A DNA stretch of 64,000 nt from JAUSIF01 sp040901465 (GTDB taxonomy: Bacteria; Pseudomonadota; Alphaproteobacteria; Rhizobiales; Xanthobacteraceae): the NCBI GenBank assembly GCA_040901465.1, contig JBBDYN010000024.1, positions 82,230 to 146,229 of the forward strand, in the 5' to 3' direction. The position numbers were made by a program, and so were the translations under genes. Below are positions 17,924 to 26,664 of this stretch, one piece after another (position 1 is the stretch's first letter; every line of letters starts with the position of its first letter). Under the pieces are notes generated by a model. It saw only the letters and a list, made by a program, of their open reading frames with translations. It did no database searches and was not told the DNA's origin.

Positions 17924-18943
17924 TCAGCGGGTGGCTTCTTTTGCGTCGGGCGACTTTGCTTCAGCCATCTTTGCTTCTGAACTCTTCGTCTCCGTCGTCT
18001 TTGCTTCAGCGGGCTTCGCCTCCGGCGCCTTGGCGTCGGTCGGCTTCGTTTCCGCGGCCTTCGCCCTGGTGAGCAACTGCGCCACCACCTCGCCCACCCG
18101 CTCCTGCCACGGCCGCGCCCGAAAGCCGAATACCGACTGGAATTTCGAACTGTCGAGCTCGCAATTCGCAGGCCGCTTCGCCGCACTCGGATATTCCGCG
18201 GCCGGGATTGGCGCCACCTTAGGCGTCCGCCCGGTGAACATTACTTGGCGTCGCACGATCTCCTCGGCGAACCCAAGCCAGGTCGTGGCGCCGGTGCCGG
18301 CGAAATGAAACGTACCGGCGGTGTTCGGCTTCTCGACGAGTTTTCGCACCGCCACAAGAATTGCCTCGGCGATGTCGATCGTCGCGGTCGGGCAGCCGCG
18401 CTGGTCGGCCACCATCCTCAATTCGTCGCGCTCGGCCGCGAGCCGAAGCGTCGTCCTTAGGAAATTGCGGCCGAATACGCTGTAGATCCACGAGGTGCGC
18501 AAGATCACGTGGCGCTTCGCTGCTTCCCGCACCTTAGCCTCGCCTTCCGCTTTGCTGCGGCCATGCACGCCGAGCGGCGCGATCCGGTCCGTCTCGACAT
18601 AAGCACCCTTCTTCGCGCCATCGAACACGTAGGCGCTCGAAAGATGAATGAGCGGAACCGACGCATCGTTGCAGGCGGCTGCGAGCACCGCGGGTCCGGT
18701 AATGTTCGCGCTTGCCGCCGCCTCGGGCTCTCGCTCGGCGCGATCCACCGCCGTGTAACCCGCAGCGTTCACCACCGCGACCGGCCGATGCACGTCGAGC
18801 GCCGCGCGAACCGCCTGATCGTCGGTGATATTGCCGTCGGCCCGCGCAAGCCCGACGAGGGGCACGCGACGGGCATTGGCGAGCGCCACCAATTCGCGGC
18901 CGACTTGCCCGCGCGCGCCGAAGAGCAGAATTGGCCCATTCAT
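17924..18943 (-). CDS. rfbD: dTDP-4-dehydrorhamnose reductase-like SDR with repetitive tail
   Basis: Extended SDR of about 339 aa. The fold features are ILLFGARGQVGRELVAL at the start, VVNAAGYTAVDRAEREPEAA, the catalytic YVFDGAKKGAYVETD and HGRSKAEGEAK, and ILRTSWIYSVFGRNFL, all characteristic of RfbD. The ATG at 18943 is placed just before the Rossmann motif; an upstream in-frame ATG at 19027 adds 28 unrelated residues. Two oddities: rfbA, rfbB and rfbC are not in the window, and after residue 296 the protein ends in an Ala/Lys/Glu 5-residue repeat not usual in RfbD. Its true sugar substrate is therefore open. Confidence 0.82.
   Translation of the reverse strand: MNGPILLFGARGQVGRELVALANARRVPLVGLARADGNITDDQAVRAALDVHRPVAVVNAAGYTAVDRAEREPEAAASANITGPAVLAAACNDASVPLIHLSSAYVFDGAKKGAYVETDRIAPLGVHGRSKAEGEAKVREAAKRHVILRTSWIYSVFGRNFLRTTLRLAAERDELRMVADQRGCPTATIDIAEAILVAVRKLVEKPNTAGTFHFAGTGATTWLGFAEEIVRRQVMFTGRTPKVAPIPAAEYPSAAKRPANCELDSSKFQSVFGFRARPWQERVGEVVAQLLTRAKAAETKPTDAKAPEAKPAEAKTTETKSSEAKMAEAKSPDAKEATR
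17927..18055 (-). repeat. 15-bp tandem coding repeats in the rfbD-like gene
   Basis: The last 43 codons encode an imperfect five-residue repeat of the form A-K-x-x-E (AKAPE, AKPAE, AKTTE, TKSSE, AKMAE, AKSPD, AKEAT). At the DNA level this is a degenerate 15-bp tandem repeat. The tail is highly charged, probably unfolded or helical, and lies outside the SDR catalytic domain. Confidence 0.85.
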
Positions 18944-19050
18944 GCGGGAGACCATGCAGAAGCTGAAACGCCGGTCAAGCGCGGCCCTGCTACCTGAGGA
19001 ATTGCCAACCTGCGCGGGAAGGGACATAGAGACGCGTCGCGAGCGAGACC

Positions 19051-19932
19051 ATGCAGAAGATTCGCAAAGCTGTCTTTCCAGTCGCCGGACTTGGCACCCG
19101 CTTTCTGCCTGCCACCAAGGCGTTGCCGAAGGAGATGCTACCGGTCGTCGACCGGCCGCTGATCCAGTATGTAATTGACGAGGCGCGTGAAGCCGGAATC
19201 GAGCACTTCATCTTCGTCACGGGCCGCAACAAGAGCGTCATCGAGGATCACTTCGATCGCCAATTCGAACTCGAAGTGACGCTGCGCGAGCGCGGAAAGC
19301 TTTCCGATTTGGAGGCGCTCGATCGCGACCTTCCGGGCGCCGGAACCGTGAGCTTCACGCGCCAGCAGTCGCCGCTTGGCCTCGGCCACGCTCTCTGGTG
19401 TGCGCGCGAGCTTGTCGGCAAGGAGCCGTTCGCGTTGCTGCTCCCCGATGTGCTCGTCAAGGCGAAGAAAGGCTGCCTCGCTCAGATGATCGAGGCGTAT
19501 CTCGCGATCGGCGAAGCCGCGAACGTAATCGCGGTCGAGAAGGTCGCTGAGGAAGTGACTCACATGTACGGCGTCGTCGGCGTCGGACGCCGCAAGCATT
19601 CGGCGTTCGAGATCACCTCCATGGTCGAGAAGCCGCCGCGCGGATCGTCGCCATCGAACTTGATCATCACCGGACGCTACGTCTTGCAGCCGCAAATCTT
19701 CGATCTGCTCGAATCCCAGGAGCGCGGCGCAGGCGGCGAAATCCAGCTCACCGACGCCATGATCCGACTCTCGCAGCGCCAGCCCTTCTACGGACTCGAA
19801 TTCGACGGCCGCACCTTCGATTGCGGTTCCAAGCTTGGCTTCCTTTCCGCGAACGTCGCCTACGCGCTCGAACGCGACGATTTGGCGCCCGCATTGCGCG
19901 AAGAATTGGTGCGGCTTATGGGCAATCGTTGA
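19051..19932 (+). CDS. galU: UTP-glucose-1-phosphate uridylyltransferase
   Basis: Makes UDP-glucose from UTP and glucose 1-phosphate, the precursor for the galE and ugd reactions encoded just upstream. 293 aa, usual length. The nucleotide-binding start KAVFPVAGLGTRFLPATKA continues into LPKEMLPVVDRPLIQYVIDEA; further on are the sugar-binding GLGHALWCARELVG and the EKP motif in SMVEKPPRGSSPSNLIITGRY. It is divergent from the rfbD-like gene. Confidence 0.95.
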   Translation: MQKIRKAVFPVAGLGTRFLPATKALPKEMLPVVDRPLIQYVIDEAREAGIEHFIFVTGRNKSVIEDHFDRQFELEVTLRERGKLSDLEALDRDLPGAGTVSFTRQQSPLGLGHALWCARELVGKEPFALLLPDVLVKAKKGCLAQMIEAYLAIGEAANVIAVEKVAEEVTHMYGVVGVGRRKHSAFEITSMVEKPPRGSSPSNLIITGRYVLQPQIFDLLESQERGAGGEIQLTDAMIRLSQRQPFYGLEFDGRTFDCGSKLGFLSANVAYALERDDLAPALREELVRLMGNR

Positions 19933-20063
19933 GCGCTATCGAATTGACTCTACGCATAAAAACAGTTTGATCCGGCGACGGGGTGCTTGCGGGCTTTGCC
20001 CGCTGGTAGTCTATTCGCACTTCGCCGCCTGAAGTTTTCCGCCCGCGTCCGGTTGTCGCCGCC

Positions 20064-21860
20064 ATGGGAATGAAACGGTTCAAACAGCACCTGTCGAGAC
20101 TCGTCGGCGAGGATGCGCGGGAAATCATCCCCCGGCTGCTCGCGACCGACGGCCGCCGCCATGCGTGGCGCTACGCGCGCGCGTTCGTGTTCATGGGCAT
20201 CATCGCGGGCACCACGGCCCTCTCCGCCTATTTGATGAAGCACGTCGTCGACCGCATTTTCGTCGACGGCGATTATTGGGCGGTCTGGGTGCTCGGCGGC
20301 ACGCTGATGGCGCTGTTCACAATCAAGGGGCTGGCGACCTACGGGCAAATGGTCACGCTCGCCAAGATCGGCAATCGCATCATCGCCGACTATCAGCGCA
20401 AGGTTTACGATTCGCTGCTTTCGCAGGGCGTATCGTTTTTCGCCGACCGCCATTCGACCGAATTCTTAAATCGGCTGAATACAGGTGCTTCCGGCGCCCG
20501 CTCCGTGCTCGACCTCGTCATCACGAGCGTCGGACGCGACGTCCTCACGCTGATCGGCCTGATCATCGTCATGGCGGTACAGGATCCGATCATGATGATT
20601 TTCGGCGTCATCACCATGCCGCCCGCGGTCTATTTCATCCGCACGCTCGCGCGCCGCACGCGCTACAATATCCGCCGCCAGTTCATGGGAACCGGAAATC
20701 TCCTCAAGTCTCTGCAGGAAACGATCCAGGGGATCCGCATCCTGAAATCGTACAATCTCGAAGACAGCATGCGGGCGCGTATGTCCGCGACCGTCGGCGA
20801 GATCGAACAGGTGATGAACAAGATCTCCCGTCTGAAGGCGCGCTCGGTCCCGATCATGGAATCGCTCGGCGGATTCGCGATCGCCGGCTTCGTCATGTAT
20901 GCCGGTCACGGCGTGCTGCGCGGCAACCAATTGCCGGGCGAGTTCTTCTCTGTGGTCACCGCCCTGCTCCTCGCCTACGAGCCGGCAAAGCGGCTTGCGC
21001 GCCTGCATATCGACCTCGCCGCGAGTCTGACGAACGCGCGCTTCATGTTCGAATTGCTCGACAGCCTTCCGGTTGAGCGCGACGAGGCGGCAAAGCCGCC
21101 GATTTCCGTCACGCGCGGCCGCGTCGAATTCCGCGAAGTCGTTTTCCGCTACCGTCCGACCGAGCCGGTGTTGCGCGGCGTGTCGTTCGTGGCGGAACCC
21201 GGCCAGACCACGGCGCTTGTCGGCATCTCAGGCTCAGGCAAGTCGACGATCATGAACCTCGTGGTGCGATTCTGGGATCCGCAGACCGGCAAAATCCTTA
21301 TCGACGATCAGGATGTCTCGCAGTATTCCCGCCGCTCGCTGCGCGACTCGATCGCTTATGTAAGCCAGGACGTGTTCTTGTTCTCCGGCACAATCCACGA
21401 AAATATCGCGATGGGGCGGCCCGACGCGAGCGAGGTCGAGATTATCGCCGCAGCCAAGTCCGCCTTCGCCCACGATTTCATCTCGAGCTTTCCGAAGAGC
21501 TACGAGTCGCCGGTCGGCGAGCACGGAGTGCAGATTTCCGGCGGTCAGCGCGCACGCATCGCGATTGCGCGGGCGTTTCTCAAAAACGCGCCGATCCTGC
21601 TTCTGGATGAGCCGACTTCGGCGCTCGACAGCGAGTCCGAACGCGAAGTCCAGCGCGCGCTCGACGCGCTGCGCGCTTCGCGCACGACGCTCGTGATCGC
21701 CCACCGGCTGCAGACCGTGATCGCCGCCGACAAGATCTGCGTGGTCGACAACGGCAAGATCGTCGAGGAAGGCCGTCATAGCGAATTGATCGCCCGCCGC
21801 GGCCGTTACAATGATCTCTATCAGACGCAGTTCGAGGAACGGCGCGCCGCGATCGCCTGA
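20064..21860 (+). CDS. ABC exporter, fused membrane and ATPase domains (MsbA-like)
   Basis: Half-transporter of 598 aa. About residues 1-330 form the six-helix type I exporter domain. The ATPase domain follows with Walker A VGISGSGKST, Q-loop SQDVFLFSGTIHENIAMG, signature ISGGQRARIAIARAF, Walker B ILLLDEPTSALD and H-loop IAHRLQTV. It probably works as a homodimer. Its place between galU and manC in an envelope block suggests a lipid A or lipid-linked glycan exporter, but the substrate cannot be read from sequence. The ATG at 20070 is an alternative start. Confidence 0.9.
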   Translation: MGMKRFKQHLSRLVGEDAREIIPRLLATDGRRHAWRYARAFVFMGIIAGTTALSAYLMKHVVDRIFVDGDYWAVWVLGGTLMALFTIKGLATYGQMVTLAKIGNRIIADYQRKVYDSLLSQGVSFFADRHSTEFLNRLNTGASGARSVLDLVITSVGRDVLTLIGLIIVMAVQDPIMMIFGVITMPPAVYFIRTLARRTRYNIRRQFMGTGNLLKSLQETIQGIRILKSYNLEDSMRARMSATVGEIEQVMNKISRLKARSVPIMESLGGFAIAGFVMYAGHGVLRGNQLPGEFFSVVTALLLAYEPAKRLARLHIDLAASLTNARFMFELLDSLPVERDEAAKPPISVTRGRVEFREVVFRYRPTEPVLRGVSFVAEPGQTTALVGISGSGKSTIMNLVVRFWDPQTGKILIDDQDVSQYSRRSLRDSIAYVSQDVFLFSGTIHENIAMGRPDASEVEIIAAAKSAFAHDFISSFPKSYESPVGEHGVQISGGQRARIAIARAFLKNAPILLLDEPTSALDSESEREVQRALDALRASRTTLVIAHRLQTVIAADKICVVDNGKIVEEGRHSELIARRGRYNDLYQTQFEERRAAIA

Positions 21861-21902
21861 AGCCGATCGGGCATTCGCGACACTTCCGCGCGGGCAATCG
21901 CC

Positions 21903-23330
21903 ATGGCCGACCGCATTCGTCCGGTAATCCTGAGCGGCGGCGCCGGCACGCGGCTGTGGCCCGCGTCGCGCGACAGCCTGCCCAAGCAATTCCTGAAGCT
22001 GCTCGGGCCGCACTCGACCTTGCAGGAGGCGATCAAGCGCGTTGCCGATCGTGCCCTCTTCGACAAGCCCATCATCATTACGCAGCGCGACTATCGCTTC
22101 CTCGTGCGCGAACAGCTCGAGGAGATCGCCGCCGAAGCCGAGATCGTCCTCGAGCCCGTCCGGCGCGATTCCGGCCCCGCCGTTGCGGCTGTGACCGGGA
22201 TCGCCGCGGCGGACCGGCCCGATGTGCTCGTGCTCGTGCTTGCGGCCGATCACGTGGTACGCGAGCCGACGTTGTTCGTCGCCGCGATCCGCGCCGCGCG
22301 AACCGCCGCGCAAACCGGCCGTATCGTCACATTTGGCATCAAGCCCGACCACGCCGCGACGGGCTACGGATACATTCGCCCGGGCACTATGCTCGACGAT
22401 GCGGCGCCCGCCCACGCGATCGAAGCCTTCGTCGAGAAGCCCGATGCCGCCACGGCCGTACGCTACATTGCCAATGGATATCTCTGGAATTCGGGCAACT
22501 TTCTTTTCCGCGCCGACATCTTTCTCGCCGAATACGCGGCCTTCGAGCCAAAAAGTGCCGAGGCGGTCGCGCGCTCGATCGCAAACGCCACGACCGATCT
22601 CGGCTTTCGTATCCTCGACGCCGATGCGTTTTCCGCGGCCGAGCGGAAATCGGTCGACTTCGCGGTCATGGAGAAGACCAAGCGCGGCGCGGTCGTGCCC
22701 GCGGACTACGGCTGGTCCGACGTCGGCGGCTGGAACGCGGTCTGGAACTTGTCGGAACGCGACGCGCGCGGCAATGCCGTCAAAGGCGAGGTGCTGCTCT
22801 TCGACACGGAAAAGTCCTATGTAGCGAGCAACAGCGGAATTGCTGCGCTGCTCGGCGTCGAAAATCTGATCGTGATCGTCGAGGATGACGCCGTGCTTGT
22901 CGCGACGCGCGACCGCGCCGAGGAATTGCGCCCGCTCGTCGAGCGCCTGCGCAAGTTGGGCAAGCCGCAGGCCGACAGTCATTCGCGCGTGCATCGACCT
23001 TGGGGCACGTACCAAGCGATCGACCAGGGCGAACGTTTTCAGGTGAAGCGGATCGTCGTGAAGCCGGGCGGACGTTTGTCGTTACAAAAGCATCAGCATC
23101 GTGCCGAGCATTGGGTGGTGGTGCGCGGCATGGCCCGCGTCACGATCGGCGATGAGGTTCGCGACCTGCAAGAGAATGAATCGGTCGACGTGCCGATCGG
23201 CGCAGTGCACCGGCTGGAAAACCCGGGCAAGATTCCGCTCGAGTTGATCGAAGTTCAGACCGGCGCCTATCTCGGCGAGGACGATATCATTCGCCTCGAC
23301 GACGATTACCATCGAAAACCCGGCGATTGA
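21903..23330 (+). CDS. manC: mannose-1-phosphate guanylyltransferase / mannose-6-phosphate isomerase
   Basis: Type II bifunctional enzyme, 475 aa. The N-terminal nucleotidyltransferase (about 1-340) has VILSGGAGTRLWPASRDSLPKQFLKL, FVEKPDAATA and WNSGNFLFRADIF. The C-terminal cupin isomerase domain (about 355-470) has HRPWGTYQAIDQGERFQVKRI, GGRLSLQKHQHRAEHWVVVRG with the metal-binding His residues, and IPLELIEVQTGAYLGEDDIIR. It provides GDP-mannose for LPS or exopolysaccharide. Starts 42 bp after the ABC exporter on the same strand. Confidence 0.94.
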   Translation: MADRIRPVILSGGAGTRLWPASRDSLPKQFLKLLGPHSTLQEAIKRVADRALFDKPIIITQRDYRFLVREQLEEIAAEAEIVLEPVRRDSGPAVAAVTGIAAADRPDVLVLVLAADHVVREPTLFVAAIRAARTAAQTGRIVTFGIKPDHAATGYGYIRPGTMLDDAAPAHAIEAFVEKPDAATAVRYIANGYLWNSGNFLFRADIFLAEYAAFEPKSAEAVARSIANATTDLGFRILDADAFSAAERKSVDFAVMEKTKRGAVVPADYGWSDVGGWNAVWNLSERDARGNAVKGEVLLFDTEKSYVASNSGIAALLGVENLIVIVEDDAVLVATRDRAEELRPLVERLRKLGKPQADSHSRVHRPWGTYQAIDQGERFQVKRIVVKPGGRLSLQKHQHRAEHWVVVRGMARVTIGDEVRDLQENESVDVPIGAVHRLENPGKIPLELIEVQTGAYLGEDDIIRLDDDYHRKPGD

Positions 23331-23452
23331 CCTGCTTATCTCGCAATTGGCCTGTTGGGCGGGCAAAGTCCTTGCCCACCGGTGCGCTTGCCATAATTTC
23401 CCAAAGAGGGGACCATGCAGGCCGGAATATCCGGCGGCGGGAGTATCCTAAG

Positions 23453-23474
23453 GCATGGATCGAACGATCCATGC
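23453..23474. promoter_or_regulatory. perfect inverted repeat upstream of TAXI-TRAP genes, putative operator
   Basis: Arms GCATGGATCG and CGATCCATGC are exact reverse complements separated by AA. The repeat lies 72 bp before the TAXI binding-protein ATG and 122 bp after manC. The size and 2-bp spacer suit a dimeric repressor. The cognate regulator was not identified in the window. Confidence 0.6.
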
Positions 23475-23546
23475 AGTCCAGGAGGCAAAGAACGTCCAAG
23501 TTCGCAGCAAATAAAAGCGAACGGAGAAACGCTAGGGAGGACTACG

Positions 23547-24545
23547 ATGAAATCAATTGCAACCGCACCATGTGAAATCGCAACGCGGCCCATCACGTGC
23601 GCCGCGCGGCGTCTTGCCACCACTGTTATCGCCCTATTTGCGTTCGGATGGATCGCTGGTCCGGCGAATGCGCAAACCTACGGCTTCGCCACCCTGCCGC
23701 CCGGATCGCTCAACCACACAACGGCATCTGCGGTGGCAAAGGTGCTGAAAGAGAAAGCCGGCATCAACATGCTCGTGCAACCCACAGCCGGCGACCAGAT
23801 CATCGTTCCCATGGTCAGCCGCGGCGAAGCGGAGATCGGCATCTCCAATTCGATGGAGGTGCACAACGGGGCGAAGGAGGGAATGAAGGATCTGCGGATC
23901 ATCGGCGCCGCCCATGCGTTGCGCGTCGGATTCTTCGTGCGCAAGGACAGCGGCCTCAAGACGGTCGCCGACCTCAAAGGCAAACGGGTGCCCTACGGAT
24001 TTTCCGCCATGCGGGCGCTCGAACCGACGGTGCGCGCCATTCTTGCAACGGCTGATCTCACCGAGAAGGACATCAAACCGGTGCTCGTGCCAAACGTCAC
24101 CCGCAGCGCCGACGACTTCATCGCCGGCGCGGCGGACGCGTTCTACTTCGCGTTCGGGGCGCCGAAAGTGCGCGAAGCCGATTCCACCGTGGGCGGCATT
24201 CGCATGCTCGAACTTGACGAGAAGGGAATGCCCGCGGCCCGCAAGATCGAGCGGTGGGGATATCTGATTGAAGTCAAGCCGGGGCCGGTCTTTGTCGGCG
24301 TCGAAAAGCCGATGAAGGTCTACAGCTTCGACAACCTGTTCTTCACCAGCGCCAAGACGCCCGACGACTTCGTCTACAAGTTCCTTGAGACGTTGGACAA
24401 GAACAAGGGAGACCTCGTCGCCGTGCAGCCGGTGCTCGGCGAATTCTCGCCGGCTTTCGCCTACAAGCAGTATGAGGTCCCCTACCATCCCGGCGCGCTG
24501 AAATTCTACAAGGAACGTAACATCCAGCCTGCTGCGCTTCAGTGA
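23547..24545 (+). CDS. TAXI-family TRAP transporter solute-binding protein
   Basis: Periplasmic binding protein of 332 aa for a TRAP importer. The signal peptide has a hydrophobic core TTVIALFAFGWIAG and a likely cleavage after ANA near residue 43. The mature part opens with YGFATLPPGSLNHTTASAVA and continues with GDQIIVPMVSRGEAEIGISNS, typical of the TAXI class. The ATG at 23547 is preceded six bases upstream by AGGGAGG, a strong ribosome-binding site. The stop overlaps the start of the permease gene. A carboxylate substrate is likely; given the gentisate gene downstream an aromatic acid is possible. Confidence 0.9.
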   Translation: MKSIATAPCEIATRPITCAARRLATTVIALFAFGWIAGPANAQTYGFATLPPGSLNHTTASAVAKVLKEKAGINMLVQPTAGDQIIVPMVSRGEAEIGISNSMEVHNGAKEGMKDLRIIGAAHALRVGFFVRKDSGLKTVADLKGKRVPYGFSAMRALEPTVRAILATADLTEKDIKPVLVPNVTRSADDFIAGAADAFYFAFGAPKVREADSTVGGIRMLELDEKGMPAARKIERWGYLIEVKPGPVFVGVEKPMKVYSFDNLFFTSAKTPDDFVYKFLETLDKNKGDLVAVQPVLGEFSPAFAYKQYEVPYHPGALKFYKERNIQPAALQ

Positions 24546-26656
24546 GCGAACAAGGACACCCGGACGATGCGGCGGAGCCAGCCTCCGCCGCATCGAGTTT
24601 TGCTACGCTCGCAATCGACGTTCTACAGGCGGCGCTGATGGCTTGCGTCGTCGGCTGGGTCCTCGACCTGCCGCGGCAATTTCTGGGGCTTGCTTTCTAT
24701 ACCGAGCAACTCCTGGCCATCTGCCTCGGCCTGAGCCTGGCGCTCGTCTTCGTCGCCGACACTGCTCGCAAGCCGTCGCGGATCGACTTGGCCGGTGCCG
24801 GCTTATCGATCGCGATCATCGGTTATCTGATCTACCGCTTTTCGACAACAGGCGACGCCCCGCCTCTGATGTTTGCCGTCTTGGCGGCTGCCCTCGTTTG
24901 GACGGTCATCGGCGGTCGTGCCTGGTCGATGCGCCCCTTCGACTGGTCTGCCGCGCTTGTTTCGCTCGCGATCTGCATCTACATCGCCATTCGCTACGAG
25001 CCGCTGACATACGAAATCGCGCTGCTGCCGACCGAAGGCATCATCGGCAGCGCCCTCCTTCTTCTGCTTTTGCTCGAAGCAACGCGGCGGACATCCGGCG
25101 GCATACTCGTCGCGCTCATTCTGATTCTATCCGCGTATGTCTTCGTCGGCCCATACCTACCCGGCGATTTCCAGACCCGGCCGGTTACGCCCGAGCGGCT
25201 CCTCGTCTATCTCGGCCTCGACACCAACGGCATGATTGGTGTGATCTTGGCCGTCGCCGTACTGATCGTGGTTCCGTTCACGCTCATGGGGCAGGTTTTG
25301 GGTCGCACCGGCGGGGCCGCTTACTTTGCCGATCTGGCCATGTCCGGCATGGGCCATTTTCGCGGCGGAGCTGCCAAAATCGCGGTGGTCGGCTCGGCGC
25401 TCTTCGGCATGATCTCGGGCGCTGCCGTGAGTAACGTGGTGGCGGTCGGCATTATCACCATTCCATTGATGTCTCGCTCCGGTTTCTCGCGCACGCGCGC
25501 GGCGGCGATCGAATCGGTCGGCTCGACCGGTGGACAATTGATGCCGCCCGTCATGGGCGCCGCCGCCTTCATCATGGCGGAGTTTTTGCAGGTTTCTTAT
25601 GGCACTGTAGTCATCGCGGCGATTATCCCTGCGATTCTGTACTACGCCGCGTTGTTCATGCACGTGGACCTCGAAGCGGCGAAGCAACGGATTGGGGCCG
25701 CCCAGGTCGAGAACGTGCCCTCGTTTCTGGAAGTCATTCGGTCGGGATGGCACTTTCCCATCCCGATCGCGTTCCTGATCGCCACCCTGATCTGGCCCGA
25801 GTATTTTCAGATCCCGATCGAGCGGGCCGCGGTCTATTCCACCGCCATTCTGATCGTCTTGAGCTTGCTGTTCGGTTATCGCGGCAAACGCGTGACCGTC
25901 GGCGAGATGTTTCGCGCGATCCTCGATACCGGCCGCGCCGCGCTCGACATCGTTTTGATTGGTGCCGCCGCCGGACTCGTGGTTGGGGCGCTCAGCGTTT
26001 CCGGCATCTCCTTCGGCCTGACGCTGCAACTGATCGCGCTCAGCGGCGAGAATCTGTTCGTGCTGCTCATCCTCACCGCAATCATCAGCATTATTCTCGG
26101 CATGGGCATGCCAACGGTCAGCGTCTACGTGCTGACTGCCACCCTGCTCGCGCCGTCATTGGTCAAGCTCGGCGTGACCCCCATGGCCGCGCACATGTAC
26201 GTCATGTATTTCGGCATGCTCTCCATGATCACGCCGCCTGTCGCGATCGCGGCCTATGCCGCCGCGAACATCGCGCGCGTTTCCGGCTGGCAAACCGGCT
26301 GGACGGCCGTCGTCGTCGGTTGGAGCACCTTCTTCATACCGTTCCTGTTCGTACTGGAGCCAGCCCTTCTGATGGAAGGACCGGCATGGCAAATCTTATG
26401 GCACTTTGCCCGCAACATGCTCGGCATTTTTGTCGGCACGGCGGCTCTCGTCGGCTTCGCCTTCGCGCCGCTGTCGCCAGTCACCCGGCTAACTTTTGGC
26501 GCCGCGTCGCTTGCCATCCTGATGCCGCCCAACGCGTTTCCAGGCGCCGATATTCTCGATTGGTTTGGTCTGGGCGGCGCGGTCGCATTGCTCACGATGA
26601 ACTATTTGTCCAGCCGTGCCCGTGCGGCCGCTCCGCGCACGGCGAAACAATCCTAG
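24542..26656 (+). CDS. TRAP transporter fused 4TM/12TM permease
   Basis: Sodium-dependent secondary importer subunit of 704 aa in which the small DctQ-like (about residues 20-190) and large DctM-like (about 200-690) parts are fused, as usual for TAXI systems. DctM-type motifs are visible: GGAAYFADLAMSGMGHFRGG, GMISGAAVSNVVAVGIITIP, GSTGGQLMPPVMGAAAFIMAEF and LGMGMPTVSVYVLTATL. The start codon is GTG, overlapping the TAXI protein stop (GTGA), so the two are translationally coupled. It ends 8 bp before the convergent gentisate dioxygenase gene. Confidence 0.93.
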   Translation: MSEQGHPDDAAEPASAASSFATLAIDVLQAALMACVVGWVLDLPRQFLGLAFYTEQLLAICLGLSLALVFVADTARKPSRIDLAGAGLSIAIIGYLIYRFSTTGDAPPLMFAVLAAALVWTVIGGRAWSMRPFDWSAALVSLAICIYIAIRYEPLTYEIALLPTEGIIGSALLLLLLLEATRRTSGGILVALILILSAYVFVGPYLPGDFQTRPVTPERLLVYLGLDTNGMIGVILAVAVLIVVPFTLMGQVLGRTGGAAYFADLAMSGMGHFRGGAAKIAVVGSALFGMISGAAVSNVVAVGIITIPLMSRSGFSRTRAAAIESVGSTGGQLMPPVMGAAAFIMAEFLQVSYGTVVIAAIIPAILYYAALFMHVDLEAAKQRIGAAQVENVPSFLEVIRSGWHFPIPIAFLIATLIWPEYFQIPIERAAVYSTAILIVLSLLFGYRGKRVTVGEMFRAILDTGRAALDIVLIGAAAGLVVGALSVSGISFGLTLQLIALSGENLFVLLILTAIISIILGMGMPTVSVYVLTATLLAPSLVKLGVTPMAAHMYVMYFGMLSMITPPVAIAAYAAANIARVSGWQTGWTAVVVGWSTFFIPFLFVLEPALLMEGPAWQILWHFARNMLGIFVGTAALVGFAFAPLSPVTRLTFGAASLAILMPPNAFPGADILDWFGLGGAVALLTMNYLSSRARAAAPRTAKQS

Positions 26657-26664
26657 CCGAACGC

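Noticed and set aside
21234..23015. 593-codon minus-strand open frame
   Set aside because: Shadow of the ABC exporter and manC, both of which have full motif sets on the plus strand.
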